Assembly (NCBI RefSeq): GCF_024362385.1
Contig: NZ_CP101466.1
Coordinates: forward strand, 1,178,001-1,242,000
Direction: 5' to 3'
Length of the DNA stretch: 64,000 nt
Source of the DNA: Arthrobacter sp. DNA4
Lineage (GTDB): Bacteria > Actinomycetota > Actinomycetes > Actinomycetales > Micrococcaceae
In this document: positions 26,827 through 37,741 of the stretch, one piece after another
Numbering within the stretch: the stretch's first letter is position 1
Layout of the letters: the number at the start of each line of letters is the position of its first letter
Notes under the pieces: model-generated
What the model was told of the DNA's origin: nothing
The model's database searches: none
What the model saw: the letters and a program-made list of their open reading frames with translations, nothing else
Translations under genes and position numbers: made by a program

Positions 26827-26860
26827 GCTGCGGGGTGGGGCGTCGTTCACAGCCCGCAGC
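26827..26860 (+). terminator. Probable terminator after the dehydrogenase
   Basis: GCTGCGGG and CCCGCAGC pair across 18 bases, starting 11 bases after the dehydrogenase stop and followed by CTTCC. Weak by stem length, reasonable by position. Confidence 0.4.
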
Positions 26861-26895
26861 CTTCCTGCTGCCGCAGCCGCCCTCGTGCTTCCGCG

Positions 26896-27165
26896 TCAGG
26901 GTTCGGGAAGCTCCGCCGGTTCGCATGTCCTTGAATCCACAGGCGCCCCGATGTACAGGTAGGCCGGGCTTTTCGCCCGGATACTGACCATTGCTCCGGC
27001 CGCGTTCGCGCTGCTCATCGTCCTCGTTGCGAGGAAGCACCTGCCGTCGGCCAGCTTGTGCACGCTGGCCGTCAGATGCATGGTCCAGCTGATGCCGGGG
27101 AGCTGTTGTTCCAGGGCGGCGATCAGCTCCGCACGCAGTCCGGAGCCAAAGGTATGGCTTGGACT
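26896..27165 (-). pseudogene. Fragment of an uncharacterised lipoprotein-like gene
   Basis: The minus strand reads coherently as protein for about 85 codons (ELIAALEQQLPGISWTMHL, LADGRCFLATRTMSS, AGAMVSIRAK) to TGA at 26896. There is no start codon except an internal ATG, and a stop closes the frame at 27166-27168, so the N-terminus is lost. The composition looks like the middle of a secreted actinobacterial protein I cannot name. A shorter 61-residue product from the internal ATG 27081 is possible. Confidence 0.4.
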
Positions 27166-27176
27166 TTAGTCCCTGT
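27157..27176. promoter_or_regulatory. DosR/DevR-like box
   Basis: GGACTTTAGTCCC (27161-27173) matches the 13-base core of the DosR consensus GGGACTWWAGTCCC from its second base on; the outer flanks do not match. It lies 75-90 bases before the lipoprotein start at 27248, and a DosS-like kinase and NarL/DosR-type regulator are encoded 5 and 7 kb downstream. Confidence 0.5.
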
Positions 27177-27247
27177 TGTGGAGTAACCCCCAGGCGTACC
27201 TTGAGGGTGGGTTCCACAGCCGCGGAACCTGCATCCAAGGGGGCATC

Positions 27248-27964
27248 ATGACCAAGCCCAGGCTTTCGGCATTCAGCGTTCTCGGGCTCAGCGGCCTGAT
27301 GGTCCTCACCGCCTGCTTCGGCCCGCCGGCGCCGGGCCCCACCACCAGTTCCGCGGCCCCCAGCCCCACCGCGAGCAGCGCCGGCCCCACCACGACAGCG
27401 AGCCACACCACGACGCCGGCCCCCACCATGACGGCGACCCCGACGACGCCGGGCAGCACCTCAGCCGCGCCCACCACCCCAGCGGCCACGCCGCCGTCGT
27501 CCGCCCCGGCAAGCGCGCCGCCCACACAGGAACCCACCCCAACGGGGCTGCCTGAACAAACCGGCCCGTTAACCATCTACTACGTGGCGGTGGGCGACAA
27601 CGGCGTCTCGGGACCGAAGATCGGGTGCGGTGACAGCTTGGTGGCCACCACCACGGCACCCGTCCGCTTCACGGACCAGGTGGGCCCCAGCGTCGGGACC
27701 CTGCTGGCCAATAAGAGCCGGGATGTGGGCCTGTCCGGGCTGATCAACGTCCTGTACCAGTCGAACCTGACCTACCTCGGCGGCGAGCTGAACGGCAGCA
27801 CCATCACTATCTGGCTCTCCGGGCAGTTCATGCTGGCCGGCGTCTGCGACATCCCGCGGGCCAAGGCGCAGCTTGAGTACACGGCCATGGCCGCCTCCGG
27901 GGCCACGAGCGCACAGGTGTTCGTCAACGGTAAGCCAATAGACGAAGTACTGAGCCTTAAGTAA
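27248..27964 (+). CDS. Lipoprotein with Pro/Ser/Thr linker and GerMN-like domain
   Basis: 238 residues. A signal sequence ends in the lipobox LTAC, followed by a linker of about 75 residues made almost wholly of Pro, Ser, Thr and Ala, then a C-terminal domain starting LTIYYVAVGDNG and containing CGDSL, LYQSNLTYLGGEL and AQVFVNGKPI. That order resembles the GerMN domain of spore and cell-surface lipoproteins, probably a ligand-binding or scaffold module outside the membrane. Start ATG 27248 follows AAGGGG. Its stop overlaps the next start by one base, so it heads a coupled operon, possibly under the DosR-like box. Confidence 0.8.
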   Translation: MTKPRLSAFSVLGLSGLMVLTACFGPPAPGPTTSSAAPSPTASSAGPTTTASHTTTPAPTMTATPTTPGSTSAAPTTPAATPPSSAPASAPPTQEPTPTGLPEQTGPLTIYYVAVGDNGVSGPKIGCGDSLVATTTAPVRFTDQVGPSVGTLLANKSRDVGLSGLINVLYQSNLTYLGGELNGSTITIWLSGQFMLAGVCDIPRAKAQLEYTAMAASGATSAQVFVNGKPIDEVLSLK

Positions 27965-28644
27965 TGGGTCCGGTGAGCCGTCCTTCCGCCCTGCGCCAGC
28001 TGGCGGCCGCAGTCCTGCCGGTGGCGGTGCCCGCCGTGATGCTGCCGGTCTTCCGCCAGGTGGTCCGCCGGTTCGGGGACCGGCGCGGCTACCAGGCGGG
28101 GTTTGCCGCTTACTGGACGCTGTGCTGGGGAATGGCCCTTGCAGTGGTAAGCCCGCCCCGGCTGGTGGAGCTCTGGCGGACGCCGGACGGTCCGGTAACG
28201 CAGCGGCGCGGGTTATTCCGGGGCATTTTGCTCCTGCCGCCCGCGGGTGCCATCACCACCGAATTGATCCCCAACGCCAGGGCAGCGGGTACGACGGCGG
28301 CGCTCACCGCCATGGGCATCGGCGTCACCAACGCGATGGCTGAGGAGGCGCTCTGGCGGGGTGTGCCAATGGCTGTCTCTCCTCACCGGAAAGTCCTTGG
28401 CTGGCTCTGGCCGGCCCTCGGTTTTACGGCATGGCACCTGGTTCCGCTGTCCATTCAGCCCCATCCGCGGGGCCGCTGGCCGGTGCTGCTGGGTGCCGGG
28501 CTGATCGGCCTGGGGTACGGATGGGCCGCCCAAAGGAGCGGGTCACTCCTGGCCGTGTCCATTGCGCACGCCGCCACCGACTCCTGCGGCGTCCGGGCCG
28601 CGCGAAACATCTGGTTGCCTGTGAGCGGGGAGGTATCCGGTTGA
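27964..28644 (+). CDS. CPBP-family intramembrane metalloprotease
   Basis: 226 residues, several hydrophobic segments. The three CPBP (Rce1-like) motifs are in order: EEALWRG, FTAWHL and AHAATD. The last usually reads HxxxN/D, and Asp is here. Members cleave or protect prenyl- or bacteriocin-like peptides, but most in actinobacteria have no known substrate. The ATG overlaps the lipoprotein stop (TAATG), and the stop overlaps the methyltransferase start (TTGA). Confidence 0.88.
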   Translation: MGPVSRPSALRQLAAAVLPVAVPAVMLPVFRQVVRRFGDRRGYQAGFAAYWTLCWGMALAVVSPPRLVELWRTPDGPVTQRRGLFRGILLLPPAGAITTELIPNARAAGTTAALTAMGIGVTNAMAEEALWRGVPMAVSPHRKVLGWLWPALGFTAWHLVPLSIQPHPRGRWPVLLGAGLIGLGYGWAAQRSGSLLAVSIAHAATDSCGVRAARNIWLPVSGEVSG

Positions 28645-29282
28645 ACAGCCTGCAGCACCCGATCTTCGCCCGTGCTTTTGCCCGCGCCGTGGGCAGAATG
28701 GACCGTGGCGGGGCCCTTGAACACCGCCGACGCATCCTGGCCGGGCTGCAAGGATCAGTGATTGAAATTGGTGCGGGAACCGGATCCTCTTTTCCGCTCT
28801 ACCCACCGGCCGTCACCCGCGTCCTGGCCCTTGAGCCCGATGACTATCTGAGGAGCGTGGCGCAGCAGGCAGCAGCATCGGCCAGTGTTCCGGTGACTGT
28901 TGTTGATGCGGCCGCCGAGCACATCCCCGCGGAAACCGGCAGCGCTGACGCCGTGGTGGCCAGCCTGGTCCTCTGCAGCGTCAAGGACCAGGCCGCCGTC
29001 CTTGCGGAGATCCGCCGTGTCCTGCGCCGTGGAGGAACCCTGGCCTATTACGAGCACGTCCGGTCCGGACACCCTTTGCTGGCCAAGGCAGAAGACGTGC
29101 TGACCCCGGTGTGGGGACGGTTCATGGGCGGCTGCCACCTCAACCGGGACACCCTTGCCGCCATCACCGCAGCAGGATTCAGTGTGCAGGACAACGAACG
29201 GTTCGGCTTCCCGGTGCAGCGGCTGAACCCTTCCCTCGCCCACATCCTGGGCACGGCCACCAGTCCCAGCGTGCAACATTGA
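28641..29282 (+). CDS. Class I SAM-dependent methyltransferase
   Basis: 213 residues from TTG 28641, which overlaps the CPBP stop by four bases and has GGGGAGG eight bases upstream. Motif I is VIEIGAGTGSSFPLYPP, then LALEPDD, VDAAAEHIP, and the post-motif FAT/ARF block LCSVKDQAAVLAEIRRVLRRGG. It resembles UbiE/Coq5 and METTL7-like methyltransferases of small molecules or phospholipids. Third gene of the coupled unit lipoprotein-CPBP-methyltransferase. Substrate unknown. Confidence 0.87.
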   Translation: MNSLQHPIFARAFARAVGRMDRGGALEHRRRILAGLQGSVIEIGAGTGSSFPLYPPAVTRVLALEPDDYLRSVAQQAAASASVPVTVVDAAAEHIPAETGSADAVVASLVLCSVKDQAAVLAEIRRVLRRGGTLAYYEHVRSGHPLLAKAEDVLTPVWGRFMGGCHLNRDTLAAITAAGFSVQDNERFGFPVQRLNPSLAHILGTATSPSVQH

Positions 29283-29373
29283 TCCGGAACGACGGCGGCA
29301 GGCGGCGTCCCGCGGTCGTACCCTTGTGCTCTAAAGGGAACATCCCAGCCTCGCCTTTCCGAACGGATCCGGC

Positions 29374-32082
29374 ATGACAGACGTGAACGTCCGGGAGCGC
29401 AGCTCCCTCCAGTTGGCCATCACCGACGCCGCGAGCCTGACGGCGGACCAGGCGCTGGCGCACCTGGGTTCCGGCCCGGGCGGCCTCAGCGGGGAGGAAG
29501 CGGCCGCCCGCCTCCAGCAGTTGGGCCCCAACGCCGTCCGCACGCACCGCGCCAACGCCTGGGCCGTACTGGGGCGGCAGTTCGCCAGCCCCATCCTCAT
29601 CCTCCTGATTGTCACCGCCGGGTTGTCCCTCTTCCTGGGCGACGCCACCAACTCCATCGTCATCGGCGTGATCCTGCTGGCCAGCGTGGGCCTCGGCTTC
29701 ACCAACGAGTACCGTGCGGAGCGGGCCTCGGAAGCCCTGCACGACCGCGTAACGCACCGGGCCGTGGTGCTCCGCGACGGAACCACCAGGGAAGTGGACG
29801 TTACCGCCCTGGTGCCGGGCGACGTCGTCCATCTCTCCCTGGGCGCCATCATCCCGGCGGACATCCGGCTCCTGACCACCAACAACCTTCTCTGCGATGA
29901 AAGCATCCTCACCGGGGAGTCCCAGCCTGCGGCCAAGGAAGCTGCTCCCGTTGCCGCCGGTTCAGCATTGGGAGACCTCGCCTCCTGCGTGTTCATGGGC
30001 ACGGTGGTCCAGTCCGGCGGCTGCACCGGGGTGGTGGTGGCCACCGGCGGCCGGGCCGAATTCGGGCGCATAGCACTCGGGCTGGGCGAGAGGCAGCCGC
30101 AGACCGAGTTCCAGCTGGGACTCAAGCGGTTCTCCTTCCTGCTGCTGCAGGTAGCCATGGTGCTCACCTCGCTGATCTTCGTGGCCAACCTGCTGCTGCA
30201 ACGTCCGCTCATCGAATCCCTGCTGTTCTCGCTGGCAATTGCCGTCGGCATCACCCCTCAGTTGCTCCCCGCCGTGGTCAGCACATCCCTGGCCACCGGC
30301 ACCCGGCAGCTGGCCAAGCGGAAGGTGCTGGTCAAACGCCTGGTATGCATCGAGGACCTGGGGGACATGGACATCCTGGTCACGGACAAAACCGGCACCC
30401 TCACTGAGGGCAGGATCAGTTTCACCCGGGCGCTGCCGGTAATGCCGGAAACATCCGATGACAGGCTGTTCAGACTGGGGCTGCTGGCCACGGAGACCGA
30501 CTACACGGAAGGCAGAACCTCCCGGGCCGGTCAAAATCCGCTGGATGCCGCCCTCTGGGACAGCCCCGGTGCCTCCGCATTCGAACCGGCCCGCTATGAA
30601 CGGCTGGATCTCATCGGCTTCGACCACCAGCGTCGCCGCACCACCGTGCTGGTCCGTGAAGCCGGCGGTCCCGCGCAGCTGGTCACCAAGGGCGCCCCGG
30701 AGGACGTCCTGGCCCTGTGCGGGCCCACGCCACCCGCCGTCCAGGCGTTGCTGGACGAGCAGTTCGACGCCGCCTCCCGGGTGGTTGCCGTGGCCACCCG
30801 TCCGGCTGCAGACCTGGTGGAGCTGGCCCCGGCTGATGAGCATGGGCTGACGCTGGCCGGGTTCCTCGTTTTCCTGGACCGGCCCAAAGCCAACGCCCGG
30901 CAGTCCCTGGACCTGCTGGAGGCGTTGGGAATTTCAGTAAAGATCGCCACCGGGGACAACGCCAAAGTGGCTGAAAGAGTCTGCGCGGATCTGGACGTGA
31001 TCTCCGGCGGCACCCTCACCGGCGCCCAGGTTGAGGCCATGTCCGACGCCGACCTCGCCCCCGCCGCCCGAACGGCAACGATCTTCGCGCGCGTGTCGCC
31101 CGAACAAAAGGCACGCATCATCGCCCTGCTGCGCCTCAGCGGCGGATCGGTGGGCTTCATGGGTGACGGCGTCAACGACGCCCTGGCACTCCACAAGGCG
31201 GACATCGGCATCTCCGTCGATACCGCCACTGACGTTGCCAAGGACGCAGCCGACGTCGTCCTCCTGGACAAGGACCTGGGCGTGCTGGCGGACGGCGTGA
31301 TGGAGGGGCGGCGGATCTTCGCCAACACCATCAAGTACGTGCTGATGGGCACGTCCAGCAACTTCGGCAACATGTTCAGCGCGGCAGCAGCCTCCGTGGT
31401 GCTGAGCTTCCTGCCCATGCTGCCGGGCCAGATCCTGCTGAACAACCTGCTGTATGACTCCGGGCAGCTGGCTATTCCGGGGGACCGGGTGGACAAGGAG
31501 CAGCTGCGGGCGCCGTCCCACTGGGACATCGCCTTCATCCGCCGGTTCATGCTTCTCTTCGGGCCCATCAGTTCGCTGTTCGACTTCGCCACCTTCGCCC
31601 TGATGCTGTTCGTGTTCACCGCTGCGCCGGGGAGTTCCGGGTAGCTGGTTCATCGAATCCATCGCCACCCAGACGCTGATTATCTTCGCCATCCGCACAC
31701 GGCGTGTTCCCTTCCTGCGCAGCTTACCGTCAGCCGGCCTGATCGCCGCGTCGCTCGGCGTGGTGGCGCTGGGAATCTTCCTGCCGCTCTCGCCCCTGGC
31801 CGCGTGCTGGGCTTCGACCCCCTGCCGGTACCGTTCTTCCTGGCGCTGCTGGGCATGGTGGTGGTGTATCTGGTGCTGGTGGAGCTCGCCAAGCAATGGT
31901 TCTTCGCCCGCGACGCCCAGCAGCTGCCGGCGCCGCCGCCGCCCGTCCAGCGCCGGCACGCCACCCACCACATCTCCCGGCGGGCGTTCCGGTTCAGCAT
32001 CCCCGTCAAGGTAGTCCCGTCGGGGGCCGGCACGGGCAGAAGACGCCGGATACGGCGGGACAGGCCTGTCCGTAATCATTAG
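29374..32082 (+). pseudogene. mgtA: Mg2+-type P-type ATPase (MgtA-like), C-terminus frameshifted
   Basis: A magnesium importer of the P3 ATPase type. The first 756 codons are intact: TGES actuator loop, GITPQLLPAVVSTSLA membrane motif, VTDKTGTLTEG phosphorylation site, KGAPEDVL and GDGVND. After FTAAPGSSG a stop occurs at 31642-31644, but the expected C-terminal membrane part continues in other frames: SWFIESIATQTLIIFAIRT (31645 on) and, after a base lost near 31803, LGFDPLPVPFFLALLG through to 32082. So two or more small indels break the last four membrane helices. Truncation there should kill transport unless these are read errors. Confidence 0.85.
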
Positions 32083-32141
32083 TCCAATCGCCAATGATGC
32101 TTGTTAGCATGGTCGCAGAGACACTGGGGGCTCTTAAATAA

Positions 32142-33878
<1,737 letters not shown>

Positions 33879-33934
33879 GCGGGCCGTACCGCGGCGGACT
33901 CCAGAAGGTTATACGGTGACGGCCGGGACGCAGG

Positions 33935-34621
33935 TCAGTGCAGCAGTTCCCACGCCCGGGGGATCGGTGCAGGGATCAGGTGACTCCTCCGGCGGAAGCC
34001 AAGTTTATGGAGCACGGAGGAAACCGTGGCGGAGACGGTGGCGTCGGGCAGCACCATCTCCTGCCCGATCTGGGGGTTGGTGAGTCCGCGGGCCATGAGG
34101 GCAAGGACGTTCCGTTCGGTCCGCGTCATGGCCTTCAGCCAGGGGGCCGAAGCGCTGGCGTACAGGCTCTCGGCCACCCGCTCCCTGACGCTGGGGCCGA
34201 TGGGTGGGATACCGGCGGCGGTGCTGCGGATGCAGTTGATCAAGGCGTCGTTGTCTCCGATCCGCTTGAGCACGTAGCCTGAAGCGCCTGCCAGGACCAC
34301 TGCCCGTACGGCGTGCTGTTCGTCCCAGCCGGTAAGGATCAGGCACCGCACGTCAGGAGAGGTGGAGCGCAGGTCGCGGCACACCTCGATGCCAGTGCCG
34401 TCCGGCAGCCTGTCGTCCAGCACCACGATGTCCGGTTGCAAAACGTGGATCAGGCGGCGGGCTTCTGCAGCGGACCCGCTTTCGCCCACGACGTCGAAAC
34501 CAACGTGCTGGAGCAGGTCGCCCAAGCCCCGGCGGACCATTTCGTGGTCGTTGAGGATGAAGACCCGGATGGACGGGACGGGAGACCAGGACTCATCGGG
34601 GGGTGCTGCAGGTGTGTTCAT
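33935..34621 (-). CDS. NarL/DosR-type response regulator
   Basis: 228 residues. Receiver domain with the acidic ND pair (ILNDHEMV), phospho-acceptor Asp69 in VVLDDRLPDG, Thr in LILTGWD and Lys in GYVLKRI, then a LuxR/NarL helix-turn-helix (MTRTERNVLALMARGLTNPQI). It ends tail to tail with the DosS-like kinase and probably receives its phosphate. The start at ATG 34619-34621 has only a weak ribosome-binding site. It lies downstream of two small hypothetical genes on the same strand and may be co-transcribed with them. Confidence 0.9.
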   Translation of the reverse strand: MNTPAAPPDESWSPVPSIRVFILNDHEMVRRGLGDLLQHVGFDVVGESGSAAEARRLIHVLQPDIVVLDDRLPDGTGIEVCRDLRSTSPDVRCLILTGWDEQHAVRAVVLAGASGYVLKRIGDNDALINCIRSTAAGIPPIGPSVRERVAESLYASASAPWLKAMTRTERNVLALMARGLTNPQIGQEMVLPDATVSATVSSVLHKLGFRRRSHLIPAPIPRAWELLH

Positions 34622-34709
34622 GAAGACGCTCTCATCGACTCGATGTCCTCCCCGGCTGCCCTTTCCCTGCAGCCGCCCCTCCGGAAGGACCTCATTAAAA
34701 CATCGGCAC

Positions 34710-35033
34710 TTACTGCCATTCAATTCCCAGCGCCGTCCCGGAAGAGGCCGGAATCTCCCGGGGGACGCTGCAAACGGCGCAGACGGTGCTGTGCTCCGGC
34801 CCGGCCACCCACTGGTGGGACTCCTCCAGCCGGTATTCGTACCGGCCTCCGAGCTTTTGCAGTCGGTTCAGGGCCACGCTGGCAGTTTCCCACGAACCCC
34901 AGCGGCCCACCACCCCTCCACTGTCCTTGGAAATGACATTGCACCCGCCGTGCCCGAGCTCGGTGCCGTGCTTCAGGCCGCCTGGCGGTTCGTTGCCGGC
35001 GTGTACTGCCTTGTACTCGTCCATGGTTGCCAT
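34710..35033 (-). CDS. Small hypothetical protein with CxxC
   Basis: 107 residues, not recognised. It is Gly- and aromatic-rich, with one CxxC pair (STVCAVC) and a Cys near residue 31 (GHGGCNVIS), so metal or redox binding is possible. AAGGG eight bases before the ATG and its place 23 bases after the preceding gene support a real coding region. It lies between another small unknown gene and the response regulator. Confidence 0.6.
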   Translation of the reverse strand: MATMDEYKAVHAGNEPPGGLKHGTELGHGGCNVISKDSGGVVGRWGSWETASVALNRLQKLGGRYEYRLEESHQWVAGPEHSTVCAVCSVPREIPASSGTALGIEWQ

Positions 35034-35056
35034 GTTCCGTACCCTTCTGCCCCGGC

Positions 35057-35596
35057 TCAGGCGGCCTGCTGCTGTGGCCGGGCGAGGAAGACCTCCAGCG
35101 ACTGGAGCGTGTCGACTGCGTCCTGGAAGACCGGGTTGCGGTGCGGATGCAGCCGGTGCAGCAGCCCTCCGTTGTATTGGAGCCGGCGGCGTGCGGTGCT
35201 GACGGCGCGGACAGCGTGCTTGAGATCTTCAGGACGGCGCGGCAGGACGCTGTTCAGGCACTGGATCGATGCAAGGGCGACGGCCAGGACGTTGGCATCC
35301 ATTTGCTGGCCCGCTGCCCGGTGCTGCCGCAGCTGGGCGGCGAGACCGTCCCAGATGTCCCGAGCGGCCGCCCGGGCCACCTCTGTCCGGGCCCCGTTTG
35401 CGGAGAGTCCCCGGTCCAGGAACGCCTTGTACAGGGGGTCGAACCGGCCGGTCAGCGCTTCTGCCTTCTCCATGTCGTCACCGTCCGGAGCTGATGCCGG
35501 GACGAAATTGGACGGGTGGAGAAGCATCGCCCGCCGGCGCGCGGCGTCCGCCTGCGACAGGGGCGCGGGACGGAAGGTGAGGATGTCAGCGGACAT
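35057..35596 (-). CDS. Hypothetical helical protein
   Basis: 179 residues, not recognised. Mostly helical with many Ala and Arg (ARTEVARAAARDIWDGLAAQ, RAVSTARRRLQYNGG) and no membrane segment. ATG 35594-35596 has AAAGGG at good distance; the open frame extends upstream but that part overlaps the opposite promoter region. Heads a minus-strand set with the CxxC protein and the response regulator. Confidence 0.65.
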   Translation of the reverse strand: MSADILTFRPAPLSQADAARRRAMLLHPSNFVPASAPDGDDMEKAEALTGRFDPLYKAFLDRGLSANGARTEVARAAARDIWDGLAAQLRQHRAAGQQMDANVLAVALASIQCLNSVLPRRPEDLKHAVRAVSTARRRLQYNGGLLHRLHPHRNPVFQDAVDTLQSLEVFLARPQQQAA

Positions 35597-35910
35597 GTCG
35601 GCCCTTTCAAAATCCAGCAAGCTGGGGTGCGGCTGCATGCCGGCGGGCATCCTTGACGGTGCCTCCGGCGGAAAGTCACTGGGGGTTTCACTGTGGAAAG
35701 CCGCTCCGGCCTCGCAATCTGAGGACCCGGACGGTGCCTTTACAAGAATGCCAAGCCTCCCGCGCCCGCTATAGGGCTGAAGGTCCCGTCCTCGAAGCGG
35801 GCCACCGGCGATCACCGGGGGCTTTGTGCCCTGTTTCAGGGTCCGGGGCCGCCCTAGCCTGAAACAAGCAGGGCAGTGTAAGGCCGCCTGCCGGATCCGG
35901 GAGGCACACG
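35597..35910. other. Divergent promoter region
   Basis: 314 bases without a gene, between divergent starts. A TAGCCT box at 35855-35860 could be the -10 of the membrane protein gene. An imperfect inverted repeat, GCCCTG-TTTCAGG (35828-35840) against CCTGAAAC-AAGCAGGGC (35858-35874), brackets it and may be an operator. Confidence 0.4.
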
Positions 35911-36612
35911 GTGAAATCGGCAAACGCAAGCATCATCGCAGGCGTGATCCTCATTGCCCTGGGCGGCCTGTTGCTCCTGGACCGGCTGGGCGTCATGAAC
36001 ACTTCAGCGTTCGTGGCGCCGCTGATCTTCGCGGCCGTGGCGGTTCTGTTCCTGTCCCTGTTCATCCGGCGCCGGGAGAACTGGTGGGCGGCGATCCCCG
36101 GATCCGTGTTCCTGGGCCTGGCCGCGGTCGTCATCGCCACCGAGCTCACAGGAGGAGCCTGGGGTGCGGCCTTCCTCTTCCTCTTCATGGGGGCCGGGTT
36201 CGGCGCCGTGTTCGTGCGGGAACCGGGCAATTGGTGGGCGCTGATCCCGTCCGGTGTCATGTTCACGCTGGCAGTCATCGTGGGCCTCCCGCAGGAACTG
36301 CAGGGTGCACCCACTGCGGCCGTCCTCTTCCTCGGCCTGGCGGCCACCTTCGGCGTGCTTTCCCTGGTCCCGGTCCGCGTCGATGAGGCCAGCCATTACA
36401 CGGAACGGATGAAATGGCCGTTGATTCCGGCCGGCATCCTTGCCGTCATGGGCCTCATTTTCGTGCTGCAGGCCATGGCCGTGCTGATCCCGGTGGATTT
36501 CGTCTTCCCTGCGGTGATGATCGTGGGCGGCATCGCCCTCATGGTCTACGCCTACCTTGCCCACCGCGATGGCCGCCAGAGGGCCCACGGTCCCGGCCCG
36601 CGGGCAGGCTGA
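35911..36612 (+). CDS. Integral membrane protein (LiaI/DUF5668-like)
   Basis: 233 residues from GTG 35911 with GGGAGG seven bases upstream. Seven or so hydrophobic segments in pairs: IIAGVILIALGGLLLLDRLG opens like DUF5668/LiaI-LiaF transmembrane modules, and the RRRENWW/REPGNWWALIPSG motif occurs twice, suggesting internal duplication. Such proteins often take part in envelope-stress sensing; none of that pathway's other genes is adjacent. No enzymatic feature. Confidence 0.75.
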   Translation: MKSANASIIAGVILIALGGLLLLDRLGVMNTSAFVAPLIFAAVAVLFLSLFIRRRENWWAAIPGSVFLGLAAVVIATELTGGAWGAAFLFLFMGAGFGAVFVREPGNWWALIPSGVMFTLAVIVGLPQELQGAPTAAVLFLGLAATFGVLSLVPVRVDEASHYTERMKWPLIPAGILAVMGLIFVLQAMAVLIPVDFVFPAVMIVGGIALMVYAYLAHRDGRQRAHGPGPRAG

Positions 36613-36638
36613 CTCCGGCACGCTGTGCGGGACCCCCG

Positions 36639-37721
36639 TCAGGTGCCAGTCCGCGGCCGGGACGGGGCAACGAGCGTGGCCCACAGATGCCAGAGCATGG
36701 CCCCGAAGGTGGCGAGGAACGCTGCAACCGCCAGCCACAATTCGGCCCGGCCGATCGCTGCCACCAGGGGCAACTGGTCCGCCCGGCCCAGGTAGATCCC
36801 GGCCACGGCGTACATGCCGAGGGGAAAGATGACGCTCCACAGGCCAGGCTCGTAGGACAGCGGCACCCGGTGCAACACGTGGCGCCACCAACCGGCGGCC
36901 AGGAGTACCGGGAAGAGCCATGAGGCGAAGGACCAGAACACCACGGAGGCTCCGGCCACCAGCCCGCGTGTGGCATCGACCATGGGCGCACCCGCCATCT
37001 CCACGATCCGCGCACCCGCCAGGACGCTGATGGCCATCGCACCCATGGCCACGAAGTACTGGGGGCGGAGGTCCTGCGGCAGGATGGGGTAGGTCATGAG
37101 CCGCAGCGAGACTAAGATCCCCACGGCCGCATAGAGGATGAGCCCCACCGACCAGGCGACGACGGCGACGAGTGCCAGGGGCGCGCGCCAGTCGGGGCCC
37201 GCGAGTGGCTCGATCGACGCGGCCGCAACCGCCACGGACTGGCTGGCCACGCACCAGATGAACCAGGAGCCGTTGGCATCCTTGACCACGGGCCGCTCGG
37301 ACCTTCCCAGCACTGCCGTCCACGGCACCACATAGCCGAGCACCACCCAGGCCAGCACGGCAACCGCAAGCAGCACCGCCGTCGCGCCCTGCCATCCCGC
37401 CATGCCAAGGCGCGTCCCCAGCACGTTTGTTCCGGCGATGAACGTGAAGAAGCCAAACGCCCGCCCGGGATCCATGAAGTCGCTGCGCACGACGGCGGCG
37501 AACCTGGCCAGGCGGAACAGGCTAAGCACAAGAATCAGGAGGTAGGAGAGGGCGCACACCACCAGCACCGCCATGGACATCGCGTGGAAGCCCTCAAGGT
37601 CGAGCCCCACGGAGATGATGCCGCTGGCCATGGTGAGCGCGAAGTAGCCGGGGGTGAGCGTCCGGACCGCCTGGCTGGCGCGGGAGCCGAAGGAGTTCCG
37701 GGCGTCGGTGGCGGTGTCCAT
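36639..37721 (-). CDS. TDT-family transporter (TehA/C4-dicarboxylate type)
   Basis: 360 residues, ten hydrophobic segments starting LTPGYFALTMASGIISVGL, typical of the tellurite-resistance/dicarboxylate transporter family (TehA, Mae1, SLAC1), which carries malate or anions. FFTFIAGTNVLGTRL and YEPGLWSVIFPLGMYAVAG are family blocks. ATG 37719-37721 lies only 20 bases after the SRPBCC stop with no good ribosome-binding site, so it may depend on translation of that gene. Confidence 0.85.
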   Translation of the reverse strand: MDTATDARNSFGSRASQAVRTLTPGYFALTMASGIISVGLDLEGFHAMSMAVLVVCALSYLLILVLSLFRLARFAAVVRSDFMDPGRAFGFFTFIAGTNVLGTRLGMAGWQGATAVLLAVAVLAWVVLGYVVPWTAVLGRSERPVVKDANGSWFIWCVASQSVAVAAASIEPLAGPDWRAPLALVAVVAWSVGLILYAAVGILVSLRLMTYPILPQDLRPQYFVAMGAMAISVLAGARIVEMAGAPMVDATRGLVAGASVVFWSFASWLFPVLLAAGWWRHVLHRVPLSYEPGLWSVIFPLGMYAVAGIYLGRADQLPLVAAIGRAELWLAVAAFLATFGAMLWHLWATLVAPSRPRTGT

Positions 37722-37741
37722 GGCACCAAGCTTAGGGCGGC